A DNA stretch of 64,000 bases. It comes from Macrocystis pyrifera (taxonomy: Eukaryota; Sar; Phaeophyceae; Laminariales; Laminariaceae). Within the stretch, counting starts at the first letter, position 1; each line of letters begins with the position of its first letter. The notes under the pieces were generated by a model. That model made no database searches. It had not been told where the DNA came from and saw only the letters and a program-made list of their open reading frames with translations. Shown here piece by piece: positions 12,079 to 24,620 of this stretch. The DNA is taken from NCBI GenBank assembly GCA_031763025.1, contig JASSKH010000038.1, forward strand, positions 1,157,001 to 1,221,000. Reading direction: 5' to 3'. The position numbers were made by a program, and so were the translations under genes.

Positions 12079-13745
12079 CGGGAAATGTATCTTCCTTCAG
12101 CCGTACTATAGAAAAACACAGTTTAGCCGTGCGTGCCGGCCTCGCTTTTTTTGCGAAAAAGAAAGTAGGTCAGGGTACTCACACTGCTCCGCTTCAAAGA
12201 TGGCTGCGCCAAACTTTCTCGACGATCGACGGAGAAGCCGGCATGGCCCCCGACACACGACGCACGACACACACGTAACACACGGCCAACACGACACGCC
12301 CGACGCGTGCTAGGGTAGGATAATCATGTACCAGTATAGCCTATACCCTATAGCACCTGCATGTTCTGAGGCTTCTCACTTCAGGATTTTCTACACCTCA
12401 CCCACCCGACCAAATCTCAAAACCGATGATAAGCTTAGCCCGTTCGACTATCACAGAGAGTTTCACTGTACCGAATACCGCTCATAACAATAGACACCGA
12501 TGAAGAGGGGTCAAATGGCTTGGCACGAGTGTAAGTCGACCGCTTGTTGCTATGTTTCTTTCGTCAGTATCTACCTGGCACCTTTAAAAAACTCCTGTCA
12601 TCTAAGAGCCATCAATACGTCACAGCAGTGATTTGATACATTGCTTAATGTCCATTTCTGAGGCGCATGATATCATCCGAATGTAAGCAACGACTTGAGT
12701 TACAGTTCGTTCGATCTAAAGTAAGGCATTTTAAATTCGGGTCCTGGTACAGTAGTCAATCTCCATTTCGAGCAATGCCACGACGGTAATGTAGGGCTGG
12801 TGTCTTACTATTTTCTAAGCTCCTCACATGAAAAGCTCAACCTCTCATCTGCAACATGACTTCGAAGAAGTTTTCTCGCTCAACCCGACCAACATTTAGA
12901 TGCGCTAACCCCCAAACAAATGTACTAGCGCAGTAGAAAGATATCCTGCAGGTGCTACATATCCGGTAAAATAATACTTTCTCACTTGAGGAGCTCAGTC
13001 GCTCAGAAAGTATTGCCTCAAGAGGTAAAAGATGCAACCCCTACCGTGGCATGATGAGTCTCTCCAATGGTACCATGACTGGGTACTTTGAATCGAAAGG
13101 TATAATGAATGGTTGGGTACTTTGAGAGTTGCAATACGGTGCAATGGTTGAGGATCCCAGTCAGTGACAAATAATCAATGGTTGGGCTCGAAGAGCACAG
13201 GTGATCGGGAACCCCTACCCCCCCCTGCACATTTGGGTGTAAAAACATCCTCGTCGTTACATTGAACAACGTCCACAGCGAAAAAAAAACACAAGGTAGC
13301 GACAACCGCACCCCGAGTTGTATGCTACATTGTCTACTGTCTCAGGTCTCCACAATGATTTTGCTACGCCCACATTGTCCAAGGGGGGGGAGTCCCGGCC
13401 ACCTGCGAATGCAACCTCAAAATTGGCCATAGTGCGGCTCATGTAGCATATATTTATCACTGCTGCGCATAGGTTTGGTCGCGTTGGCCATAAAATACGT
13501 TTCAGGTACGCAGCAGGATGGTACATCTAACCAGCCTCCACGCGTAGTTGTCGTATCCTCTTGTTTACTTCTTGGACGTCGATTGTTGGTGAGAGACACG
13601 TACCTCGAGTGCTTCTCCCAAAACAATCGCACTTGAACACCGCTGCATACACCAGGTGACACTACAGTAGTCTGATCTGCTACACAACAGACGAAGCTGA
13701 ACCAGAAAAAAACGACCCCTTAAACTGCAGTAGTTTGAGGTACAC

Positions 13746-13870
13746 CTACGCGCCCGGCCAGCACGTGGACAAACTGGTGTCACAGCGTTCAGAAAAACTA
13801 AAGGCAGAATACGCGCCCGGCCAGCACGTGGACAAATTGGTGTCACAGCATTCAGAAAAACTAAAGGCAG
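13746..13870. repeat. tandem duplication, 63-bp unit
   Basis: The unit starting tacgcgcccggccagcacgt is present twice with two or three base differences. The minus-strand frame through it therefore shows a duplicated peptide but is not otherwise gene-like. Confidence 0.9.
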
Positions 13871-15179
13871 AATAGTACAATACAACCGACCATCAAACCG
13901 TTTGTCGGTGCTGACAAACTCGCGCGGCTGACGAAGTGTTTCTTCTGTAAAGCAGCATGCAGAGAAGCGCCATCGCACTCGCATAAGTATGTAGTACGTG
14001 CATCTGGAATACATAGTACGTACGTGAGAACGTGGGAGCGAGGGGTTGGGGAGCGCATCAAAGTGCACCCACACCTATGATACAACATTAAGAGTATACC
14101 TTGCACAGCCCACCAAGTACTGGCCCTTATCTCCTCTTTTCGAGCACGTACGCAATTAGAAACGAGTCTAAGAAGGAAGAAATGGCTGACGTCTTCTCGC
14201 GAAAAAGTGCAGGCATGGGCCCTAGCGGGGAGGGGGAAGGCGAGCCTGCCTGCTATATATGTGACCCCGGATATGAGTTATGACTATTAGGAAAAGGAAA
14301 AAGGAAGAGCGAAGACAGTACATGGGACGGGAAAAAAAATAAAACTATGGAGAGGTGTATCAGTCTTATTCTCAAGCGGGCCTTAGCGGGCGCGTGGAGG
14401 CACAGATTGGCTCTATTATGTATCGATTTTAGTGTGATGGCGGCCAGTCAAAAGGGGTCGAACCACCACGATCTCTTGCTGGCACTGCAGCATCCATCTG
14501 TTGTTTAGCAGAACACGTTGTTTTTCACCGTGAATCGACCCCCTCCCCTTTCAAGCGGCGAGACAACAGTGCGTTGGAGTTGCTGTGGTGTGCTGGCTGT
14601 ACGAGCTCACCGATAGTACGAACGACGTGCTCGGGTTGTCGTACGCCGCCAGAGTTTGGTACACAAGGTAGCCGGAATCTGGCCAAACAAGCAAGACGAC
14701 ACCGCCGGCCCGAACCGGACCGGTTGGGGGAAAGGTAAGAAGGATCAAACAATGGGAAAAGGAGAAACACTTTTGCATCACAATGACATCGGACGTACGA
14801 TACGAAGGGAAGCGGTATTGATCTCGACCATCATTATACGGAACCACGTGTGCACTACTCGTCGTACAGAACTTATATAAGCGAGGCGAGTTGGTAATTA
14901 ATGTGCATGAGGCATGCCTAAAATATAGTCGGGGCATAGGGCATGCCTTTCTCTTGAGCTGGGGGGTAAAGGGGGCCTGAAGCCGCATCTCCGCGCTGTG
15001 TCGCTGAGAATCTCCGTTTTATCTTGACCCATGACGACAAAGCAAAATCAATGTTTTCTATTCTACTGTAGTAACACCAACTTTTAGCGTGTGAAGCAGA
15101 CAGGCAATTAATAATTGACCGCAGTTTAACATATTATTATCCACCAGCGGGAGTTCCTATTTCGGGGGGCATGGTAATA

Positions 15180-16200
15180 GAGCTATATTATTTTATATCT
15201 AATAATAGTATCATCAATAGTATTACATGGTAATGCATAGATGGTATTGATCTTCATAGTAATATTTATAAAATTAAAACAACAGATGTGAGATCGAGGA
15301 GTTCGTCGACCCTCATCTTTTCAACCAAGCTATGCGTGGTACTAATGATACTATTAATGGTGACACTAGTGACAGTGATACTTCGATCGCGCGTACTACG
15401 AGTTTTGCACGGCCTCGCATGCCGGGTATACAAGTCCCTACAGAGGGAGCCAAAATCTGAAGCTGCAGAATTGAAGGGGTGGGTGTGTCAATATTTGCGA
15501 AACCAAGTAAAAAGAAAATTATCCGGAGGTTGCACGTAGCTTATCACGAGTGAGAACCCCTCCCCCCCTTTTCTTTGGTGTATAATATGTAATATATAGT
15601 ACATTCTGCTGTAGTAATACATGATACCAGTCATTACATAGTAATACATACTGTAGTACACAATGTGAGTGATACATACAGTATAGTATTGCATACAGTA
15701 GTAATCCATCGTAATACATGGTAATACATCGTACTAATAGTAATATATGGTAATAGGATATTTTGTACCGGTAGCTAAAATGAAATGATGTTGGGAATGG
15801 AAATTGGGAAACGACTGACAGAGAAGTGTATGAGGGATACTACTGATATACGGAAGGATATTTGGTTTAAATAGGAACGGCATCTATGCTATATTGTCGG
15901 CAGGCAGGCATCATAAAAATAGTGATACACGGTATATATAGTATGGTACAGTAGTAAGACATGTTCATGTATACAATTAGTATTAATAATTCATATTACG
16001 GGGGGCCATAGAAAATAGGACCAAATACTGTTCGTAAATATATATATATATATAGGTTTTTGTGTGTACCGTAGGTCCTATTAACTATCGTCCCCCGTAA
16101 TAGCACAAGGTAACACATAATAATACATGGTAATACATACATACCTATAATATAATAATATTAATAATAGTACTAAGAACCCACGAGGAACCCCAAAACC
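15180..16200. repeat. AT-rich GTAATA/ATACATGG simple-repeat region
   Basis: Loose repetition of taatacatggtaatac, tagtaatac and tactgtagtac, with a TATATATA tract near 16039-16055. A MITE (15996-16100) is inserted in it. No coding signal. Confidence 0.75.
15996..16100. mobile_element. 105-bp MITE (family M1), copy 2
   Basis: Terminal repeats TTACGGGGGG and TCCCCCGTAA with flanking TA on both sides. The length is exactly 105 bp. The internal part is AT-rich with a TATATA tract. Confidence 0.9.
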
Positions 16201-17337
16201 ATAATACTTCGTACATTCCCTTGTTTACTCAATGGCACCATGTAATGTTTTGTTATGATTACTACACAAGTCATCACTAAACTGCGCCCCCCATCATATT
16301 GAGAGCTACTACCAGGTGCTTCTGGATTCAGTAGGACTACCCTATCCTACGGTTACAAAATGTAGTAGCGGTGCTCTGATTCAGTCATTCAAATTTAGTG
16401 TTTGTGTAGTGTGGTGTGGTGTAGTGTAGTGTTGGATATGGAGTAGGTTGCGCCTCGTGCAGGGAGTCGACCTTTTCTCGTTTAAAGTGTAAGGTGTGTT
16501 TCAGTCAGCCATCGATCACGCCACATCATGTTTGGTGTGTGTAGGTGGCTGGTTTCGTAATCTTTGATTCGACCCAGAGTGTAATATTTTTCATTTTGTC
16601 CCTGGGGAATTCTTCCGCTCCATTCAGGTTTTGAAGCCTGTAAAGCAGTGTGTGTGCTTCCTGTGACCGCCGACTCAACATTTTAGACATACATACATGT
16701 GTTTCTGTGGGTGAATGTGGTAACAACAACAACCGTACATACGTATCGCTATAAATATATATATATATATCGTATATGATGTGTCTGTTATTAATATTAT
16801 AGTGATTTTGTCGCGTTGGCTGTGTCAGGGCAGCAATGCAAAAAACGCGAAAATACCGTCCAGTGCAGCCCAGCCGATCGGGGCATTCACGATGATGATG
16901 ATGATATTTACTGCTCTGAAACGGGTGATGACGTGATGAAACTATTAATAATAAATAGTAATAATACCCGTCGGCGGATAATTTATAAATGGTCTTCTTG
17001 TATCTTGCACCACAACGTACAGAGCAATACGTACCTCGTACAATCAGCAAGCAATCGTTAATTCCAGTGTCGGCTCGAGAACTGCCAAAAAAAACAACTA
17101 CCAGGTGTTAATTAATAAATCATCGCATACATACATGCATCGCATACAAGGGCGTACGTACGTGCAAACGACAAAACGACACACCACGCACCGGCAGACA
17201 GAGGTCGGAATGGAAAACCGTTGCAACCGTCGTGATGACATGATGAAATATAAGAAAAAAAATGATTTTTATGATAAGAAAAAAATGATTTTTTTTTTCA
17301 TTCTATATATATATATTCGTTGTTTTTCTTGATTCTA
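16201..17337. other. no gene recognised; simple repeats
   Basis: Contains GTGTAGTGTGGTG-type and TATATA tracts and AT-rich DNA. A minus-strand frame over 16526-16690 (LLYRLQNLNGAEEFPRDK) looks mildly coding but has no partner exon or known relative. Confidence 0.4.
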
Positions 17338-17442
17338 TTACGGGGGTCCATAGTTAACAGGACCTATAGTGTACATAAAAACCCATATATTTGCCTATTT
17401 TTACTAACAAAATTTGGTCCCGTTAACTATGGACCCCCGTAA
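17338..17442. mobile_element. 105-bp MITE (family M1), copy 3
   Basis: A near-consensus copy: begins TTACGGGGGTCCATAGT, ends with its inverse, 105 bp, TA on both sides. Confidence 0.95.
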
Positions 17443-17751
17443 TAGTGACCCCTCCTGCCCACGTAGCGCGAAAAATCTGTGACGGTTTACATTTTTTTTA
17501 CCAGTTACCCGGGCGCCCTGCTCGCATATACGAAATATATATATACCATAGGTACGTGCATATTTGTATGCTGCCATGAAAATATTAAAACCTCGGAAAG
17601 ATCACGATCTACTACGTACAGTTGTACGTATGTATGTACATCATATAAATCATCTATATTAATAACAGATCATCATTCTCTCGTATAGGAGTGCGAACAA
17701 TTTTCAGCGTTTGTCTCGTTTTCTTGACAACGGTGAGGGTGCTAAATAAAG

Positions 17752-17870
17752 TCGAGCACTACGTAGATCTTTGGGTGGCTCTCGACCAAATGCTTCCGAA
17801 ACACGCCTTGTTCGGTGTTGGAAACCTTCCCGTTCTGGGAAAATTGAGCACCGAAAAACGACCGCCCAAC
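17752..17870 (+). CDS. possible isolated exon
   Basis: An open stretch ending at a textbook donor (CCCAAC|GTAAGT) and preceded by an AG at aaataaag. It encodes VEHYVDLWVALDQMLPK and then a Gly/Leu-rich part. No partner exon was found and the upstream tract is only weakly pyrimidine-rich. It could be chance. Confidence 0.22.
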
Positions 17871-17899
17871 GTAAGTAACTCTCTGCGATTACGCCCAAC

Positions 17900-19300
17900 C
17901 TTACGGCAATCCTCGTACAGGTCAGGAATATACATCTGCCCTGCTGGCATATCTATCTGCAGTAGATCTATCTGCAGCAGTACTGCTGAAACATGTTGTA
18001 GATCGATGAGTGGGGTTTGCTTATCCGCCCGATGTCATCGGTCAACCAGTCAAATCACAATCGCAACACATCAATGCGTGCTCACGGATACTACTCGTAC
18101 ACAGCAGCAGCACTGCAGCAGCATACCGGTATATAGTACCGGTCCTGTACTATAATACTATATGTAAGCAACCGGAATGATGCCCCAGGCTATAAATTCA
18201 ATAAATTCCTTATTTGCGAACGAGTGTGCTCCATACCAAATCTACTTCTTCTGTAATGTATCATTAAAAATACCAGGCGGTTTATGTAAGAAGCGTCCGC
18301 CAAAAAAATAGGAAGCGGTTTTCGTTCGTATTAATAGTACGCTCTCTTTCCCAAAGTCAGTACAGGGTGAGAAACAAAAGCCAGAAGGCCTGTTGATTTT
18401 ACGGGGGAATAAAACAATGCAATTTTCCTGCAGAAAGGTGTTGCTTGGTTTCAGTGCACCCCCCCCAGTCTGGGACTCAGCAAATAATAACAGAGTGGTA
18501 TTTCAGGGCGCATCGTTTTTTTTTCGAGTACCCTTCGTATAGCAAAAGTGTCTTTCGAAATTAATGCTCCTCCGGACGGACGTGTTACGGCATTCCTTCT
18601 TATGGCTGACTTCCTCGCAAGGTTTTTCCTTACGAAATACCTGGTATAATAATAAGGAGGCCGGGTATGTAGTGTGGAGTTATTTTATAAATTCTGAAAT
18701 ACGTCAGCTGTGAGTTCGACTGATTAATATAGTTGATACTCAGCTTTGCAAGCTGCGTAATACGTCTCGTCTATATTCCATTTTTACCGAATTTTACAAG
18801 TACGAGTATTGTGATAAACCGAACGCGCGTATTCTATATGTAATTCCTTGTCAAGGATACAGGCCTTATAATATGAATACATGCAGGGTACTCACATGCG
18901 AAGATGGCGACAACCAGGCTCGAAAAGATGACCACCGCTCTGCGCCTGTGCTGCGGCACGACCTCTTCTGGTTTCCTGGGTGCGATCGAGCATACGTATC
19001 ACGTACGTAGCGGTTTTGAGCGCACACGACCACACAAAAGTCAGGCAAAGCCACGGGAAACCCTATTTACTCAGTCCACGCGCGTAGAAAAACGGCTGGC
19101 ATGTGCACCGTATAGCCTGTATATATGTATATATATATGTATCCGATCCGCCACTGAGAGCCTACGCGAGTCGCCGAGGGAAGAAAGGGCTGCAGTCTTC
19201 TCGCGATAAAAATGTAAGGCACGAATCGTAGTTGGGAGGGAGGATAAAAGCCTACTTGACCCGTATCACACTCACTCGTAGGGTGACAAGGTTATACACC
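17900..19300. other. no gene recognised
   Basis: Mixed unique sequence with CAGCAG triplets near 18105 and a short TATATATGTATATA tract near 19120. Nothing codes convincingly. Confidence 0.4.
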
Positions 19301-19309
19301 CCCTCAGAC

Positions 19310-19505
19310 GTTTTTCAAAGCTGGGTTTCTCGACAACGGGGAGGCGGGCGTACTGAGTACGACGAGCGATGCGTCTATGCAAGCTTCTCGACGAATTCTT
19401 CCCAAAGCCACCATCTTCGTTGTGTGTGTCCCCTCATGCTTTCGAGGTAACCGGGTCTGAAATTCGTCCCAGGAGGTGCGTTATCTTGCGTGTTATATGG
19501 TAGTG
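19310..19505 (+). repeat. dispersed repeat (family R2), copy
   Basis: From the phrase ggtttctcgacaacggggag to ttatcttgcgtgttatatgg this matches the reverse complement of 24407-24610 at roughly three bases in four, and a shorter piece at 8600-8720. The function is unknown. Confidence 0.7.
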
Positions 19506-19534
19506 ACCCCGGCTCTGAGTTACTACAACTCCTG

Positions 19535-19645
19535 CTGCGACTACTACTACTACTACTACTACTACTAATACTACTACTAATACTACTACTGATACTACTA
19601 CTAATACTACTACTAATGCTACTACTAATATTACTACTCCTAATA
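19535..19645 (+). repeat. (CTA)n microsatellite
   Basis: Tandem ctactactaatactactacta. The Leu- or Ser-run frames through it are artefacts. Confidence 0.95.
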
Positions 19646-20294
19646 GTGCAGGATGGGGAGAGATACATGTGCGAAGATAATGAGTGCGATGGAGAAAAAC
19701 ACACACACAAACGGACCATGAAACCGGCGTTAAGTTGTATTCGTGGACTGACGAACGGTATGGCAAGAATGGGTGCACCTGTGAGTTTCTGAGGCTGCTC
19801 ACTTGAGGAGGTCTACCGGTATCTCACAGCCGTTTAGTATATCACACCCAAACAACTGGCCTTAAGAAGATTATCACGAGTAATCCGATGAGCGACTTCA
19901 TCCCATGGTCTACATCAGTAGTATGTATAGTAGGTCTGGGACGAAAACGAAAGAATGTGAAACAAACACACACAAGATGCTGGCTAGTTCCTCGGTGTGG
20001 AAGCCCCAGAAATCGGAAAGGCTTTGGCCCTAAAGTGCTTCTCGTACCCCCATCGTACGAGGCGTGGACTCAGAGGCTACTCTCAGAAGTTACTTGAATG
20101 TCACTCGTCATACAGTGAGTACCGGTATCTAAGAGGTGGTAGCACCGGCTGTGTCCTGGAATGCAAGGCATGATTTTTAGATAGCGTTAGCAATCCGAAT
20201 TGGTCCCTGTATTTCCGAACAGAAGTAACGGCGTGGTAATCGCATCACCACCAGTCTCCGTGTCAGGTCGGGTCAACGTGCCCAACTGGGCTAA

Positions 20295-20385
20295 ATTGAC
20301 ACACGACACGAAATTGGGAACGGGGAAGTGTGGTGAGCTTAAGCTTTATTTTTACCAATCCGCCGGAGGATAAAAAAAAAACAAA
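20295..20385 (+). repeat. 80-bp repeat, copy also at 48.99-49.08 kb
   Basis: From gacacgaaattgggaacggg to aatccgccggaggataaaaa this is about 90% identical, in the same orientation, to 48994-49075. Both copies end in poly-A, which suggests a retroposed short sequence. Confidence 0.8.
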
Positions 20386-21959
20386 AATATAAAAAACAGT
20401 CTCCTACTTGGGCATAACCTCACTTTTGATCGAATGAGTGAACTACAGCTAAAACGCACCAGGAAACTGGTAAAACCTCAGAAGGCAAAGCTGCGGTTGC
20501 CCTTTCGAGGCCTACAGCGCAGTAGTTGCACGGTCTACTAGGTGTGCCCACATGTACATATTAATAGCTGTCTAGCGGACACATACGTCAATAGTGCTTG
20601 CCGGGATCGGAGAGTCGTAGTGGAATTTTTTTGCGCCCCGTCCACGTCGTACACGTTCGCGGCAACGTGCTTCAGTCGTTATTTTTTCTTGTCTGCGAGT
20701 ATTGTCATTCAACGAAAAGCGCAACACCAACCAGCCGCCGTCGTGAATGCACCTACTATACGGCATTAAGCATAAGAATACCCAGCCAGTTCAAAATGGA
20801 ACCCTATTTTAGCGACAATGAAAAGCGACATTATACAATAGGTGCGGTGTCATCGGCTTTCTAGGAAGGGTTTGTGTGCCCGCACAAGCTTGCATCATTA
20901 GGCTGTCTGTGCGTGTGCCGTATACCTCCTTCCGTTCTAGAATCACTACTCTCTTCCCCTACGTACACCTCCTTCCGTTGCACTATCATCATAAGTCGCT
21001 TCCCATACATCCAGCAACGGCTGGGTCGGGTTGTTTCGTGGAACTGCTGTTGTTGCAAGAATCGTTACATTCGTTCGACGAAACATATGGTGCCCTCCCT
21101 AATCCCAACGTGTTTACAGCACTAACAGTAACGCAGTATCGGCCCACTCGTCAGGAACCTGACATCAGATGTGACCTCATTCTAGCGGAGCGAAAATGGG
21201 CAGATTTTCTGACAGTTTCCTGCAGACGGCTAGCTGTAAACACTTCCTTTGAAAGAACTATTATGTTATAGTCTGGGTTTACAATCTGTTTTCCTACCAA
21301 AAGCCTGATACTTCTGTGCGGTAGTAACAGCCTAGTGTTTCAGTCTCTTGCCCACCATAACACGGCAGCACCGGTTCCTCGGCGGCGGTCCCCTATAGCC
21401 AAAAACGAACTACAGCAGTACGCAATAGCGCTTAAGAGATTTGGGGCCCAAGAATCTCAGAGACTCGAGTTTCGGACGAATATAAGTATGTGGCCCTTGC
21501 CATACTGAAACTAAAGCGGGATACGCCCCGCCTAAATATAATAGTTCGAGCCTGGCCAGACTACAGTAGTAAACGGTGTCGCATACAGTACTGCTGTGGT
21601 GCGGCCAATGCAGAATCGTTCCCTATGATGTCCGAGTTTCCCAACAGCGGTCGCCTGAAGCACCGACCCTCTGATGCAATACAGGTACCACCACATTCTA
21701 CTTGCTGCCCCTCGCTCCTCTCACCACATGCTCCGGAGCCACAAAGCGGTTCGATTCGGCTGTTGTGCGCTGCTTTAATCAAGGCTGGTTGCTTCGCGCT
21801 GAGCCCAGCGCGAGATAAAAAAAGTACCTGCACGGTCGGGACTGCTTCTGGCAGCGCGGCAAATACAGTAGTAGGGGCTTGTGACCAACGGAACAACGGG
21901 TAAGAAAGGATCGAACAGATTTGTTTTTTCGAGAAGGCGTCGCGGCGTATACCGCACCC

Positions 21960-22020
21960 GTCTCCAGCAGCAGCAGCAGAAGCAGCAGAAGCAGCAGCAG
22001 CAGCAGAAGCAGCAGCGGCA
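21960..22020 (+). repeat. (AGC)n microsatellite
   Basis: cagcagcagaagcagcag run. Further CAG/CAA/GGC triplet tracts lie at 22190-22230 and 22468-22550. The Gln/Ala/Ser frames through these are not supported as genes. Confidence 0.9.
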
Positions 22021-22487
22021 GACAAAACAATGCGGACGACCCCCAAGGTCAAATATAGTGCAACCATTCTTTTTACGCCCGGACAAAATTATTGGCAGCA
22101 CCAGCCACAGCATGTTGAGACCACAACTCCGAGGAGTCAGCCCAACAGACTTACACGCCCGAACAAGACCACGGCTTTAGGCTCATCACCAACGACAGCA
22201 ACAACGACGACGACTGCGACTACGACGATAGGTTACAGGTCCAACTCGAACAAGAAGTATACCAAGCATACACGCCCGAAACCACATAGTGATAGAAGCA
22301 GAAGTAGCAGACTCCAAGGATAATCTCCAAGCAGCACTGTAAAGTGGCTTACTCTATGTACCTGCCCAACCAAACTGTATATACCATAATAATGGTACAG
22401 CGGGATTGCAATACGTACTTAAAGTTGGTAGTCACCCAACACGCCCCCGACACGCCCGAAACCCGTATCGCAGCAGCGGCAGCGGCG

Positions 22488-22520
<33 letters not shown>

Positions 22521-22969
22521 GTGGCAGTAGCAGCAGCAGTAGCAACAACACCAACGTAAAGAGTTACAGTGCCAGTATGAATCAATCAGTTGTCACCTCC
22601 ACGGCACATGATATATACCAATTGATATTACTGCTGTAGTTGGGAAGACTTGGGGGTGACATTGACTGAAATTCGTGATTTGAGGTATAAAGAATGTGGC
22701 TATATTTGACAAAAGATCAAGACGATTTCAACAGCAGCAGCAGCAGTAGGTGCAATGAATGGACTACCCCGGGTGGATGCTACGGATAGTTCAGTACGTG
22801 TATGGGCAGTCGAAGAGAACTCCCTGCTCTGGACACGTCTATTTTTGGTGACACCAACCTTGAGCATTCTCGACCATTTTGTGAAAAACAAAGAGAAACC
22901 ATGCGTACACAGCTCTAGAAGGAAACCCGATCACTATCAGACATTTCCCCAGCGCTTCGAGCGATAATC

Positions 22970-24270
22970 GATGACACTTTTACCCTGGCCTCAACCAAGC
23001 GTTTACCTTGCTTGGGGTCGCCCTTGAGCTGGAGTCAAACTCGATGGTAGGTTCAGAGTGAAGTCGATCGTTCACATTTTGCCCTCGGTTTGGAATAACG
23101 ACACCCAACCGGACAACATTATTCGTTGGTTACCGCGGGAACAGAGCAAAAATCGATCGGACATTCACCCGGGTTTCGGTTTGAACGTCGATCGGTAACT
23201 CGACCCGGGCGACACTCTTGTTTTTCAGTAAAAGTATATTTGACGTTCAACCTGACTTCCAGGGTAAAAATCAATCGGACAAACACTGAGTGAAACGTGT
23301 TGTCGGGCATTTATCCTGGATTTAGCGTTAAACTCGATCGCGCATCGCAGGCGTTTTCATTAATCGAATTGGAATCGATCGGATGTTGACCCTTGTTTGC
23401 GAGCGAAACTCGGTCGGGTATTTGACGACGAAAATATATCAATAGATCATTCACCCTGGTTTGAACGGGAACCTCGACCAAGCGTTTACCCTGGTTTTAG
23501 ACGGCAGCTATGAACATGTCTCTTGGTTTCAGCTCGAAACTTCGTTCAATTCAACGTGGGTTTCTTCAGCATCGACATCAGTCAGGCATTTCCCTGGTCC
23601 ACGCGTGGAAATCGATCGAGTATACCTGGTATGTATTTGTCATCCCGGTTTTGGCAGGAACTCTGACTCCATAGATAACTTCGATTTTAGGTAGACACTC
23701 GATTGACAAATCGGTCGAACGTTGTCCCTTGTTTTACGGTGTAACTTCGATCGGACATTTTTGCCATGGGTGCATTCACGGTAGTGTCAAAATCGATCGG
23801 ACATTTTACTTGGCGTTCCCATGGCTTTGCGGTTACCATCGGTCTGACGGTTTCTCGGGATCTGGATCACAACTCGCTCGGACACCTGTCCAGCGTAACA
23901 ACGTTTGCCTATGCTGTGGCGCGAAAGTGGACCTGACACGCAAGTGTCAGCAGTTTTGGCATGTCATATGAGTATTATTCAGGCGATTAGCCTTGTCCCC
24001 GTGCTAAAATCGATAGGATAATATATACGTAGCACCGGTTTTAGCAGAAGCTTCGACCAGGCATCTACGCTTCTGGTTTCTGATAGGAAATCGGTGGAAC
24101 AACTTCCCTGGTTTCTACGCTGAACGCCATCGCTCATTTGCCCGGGCGTCAGTGCCAAACTCGAGCGTACGAATATGCTGGCTTTCCCATGAGTTTAGAG
24201 TTGAAACCGATCTGAACTTTTTCCTGGTTTCAAAGTGACTATGTATGGGACAATCCCCCCCGGGAAAATC
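22970..24270. repeat. degenerate minisatellite, ATCGATCGGACATTT type
   Basis: About 1.3 kb in which variants of aatcgatcggacattt plus accctggtttc recur every 45-70 bp, with many substitutions and length changes. An ancient, decayed tandem array. The short frames through it are not genes. Confidence 0.75.
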
Positions 24271-24406
24271 GATCGAACAGCTGACACGGCTCTAGAAATG
24301 AAGAACAAACTGTTCTGTGATGTAGTGCTCGCTTTGGGTCGACGATAGTCACGCTGTTCGTACATTCGCAAAGTCCAAGCCTGGATGCCCAACCGCTTCG
24401 TGGTCT

Positions 24407-24620
24407 GATGAGATTATTTACCGTATAACACGCAAGATAACACGCCCCCTGAGACGAATTCCAGACAGGGTTTTCTCCAAAACATGGGGGACACACATAA
24501 CTAAAATGGTGGTTTTGGAAGGATAATGTCGAGAAGGTTGCATACACGCACCGCTCGGCGTATACGCCCTCCCCGTTGTCGAGTAGCCCAGCTTTGAAAA
24601 TCATCCCAGGGGGTATCTTA
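24407..24620 (-). repeat. dispersed repeat (family R2), inverted copy
   Basis: Reverse complement of 19310-19505. It shares ctcgacaacgggga and a ttatcttgcgtgttat block. The minus-strand frame over it (162 codons) is open but I see no domain. Confidence 0.7.

Larger units (their letters stand above)
10649..15179. other. gene-poor stretch, probably upstream part of gene A
   Basis: No recognisable exon. It holds a 39-bp direct duplication (11058-11136), a 63-bp direct duplication (13746-13870), a repeat fragment near 11985 and an unrecognised plus-strand frame at 11563-12078. The missing 5' exon(s) of gene A may lie here. Confidence 0.45.

Noticed and set aside
13565-14074. 169-codon minus-strand frame with a duplicated peptide
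   Set aside because: The internal peptide repeat is just the 63-bp DNA duplication. There are no splice sites or family features.
21561-22560. poly-Gln, poly-Ala, poly-Ser and poly-Cys proteins
   Set aside because: All frames of CAG/AGC triplet tracts stay open by nature. No non-repetitive domain adjoins them.
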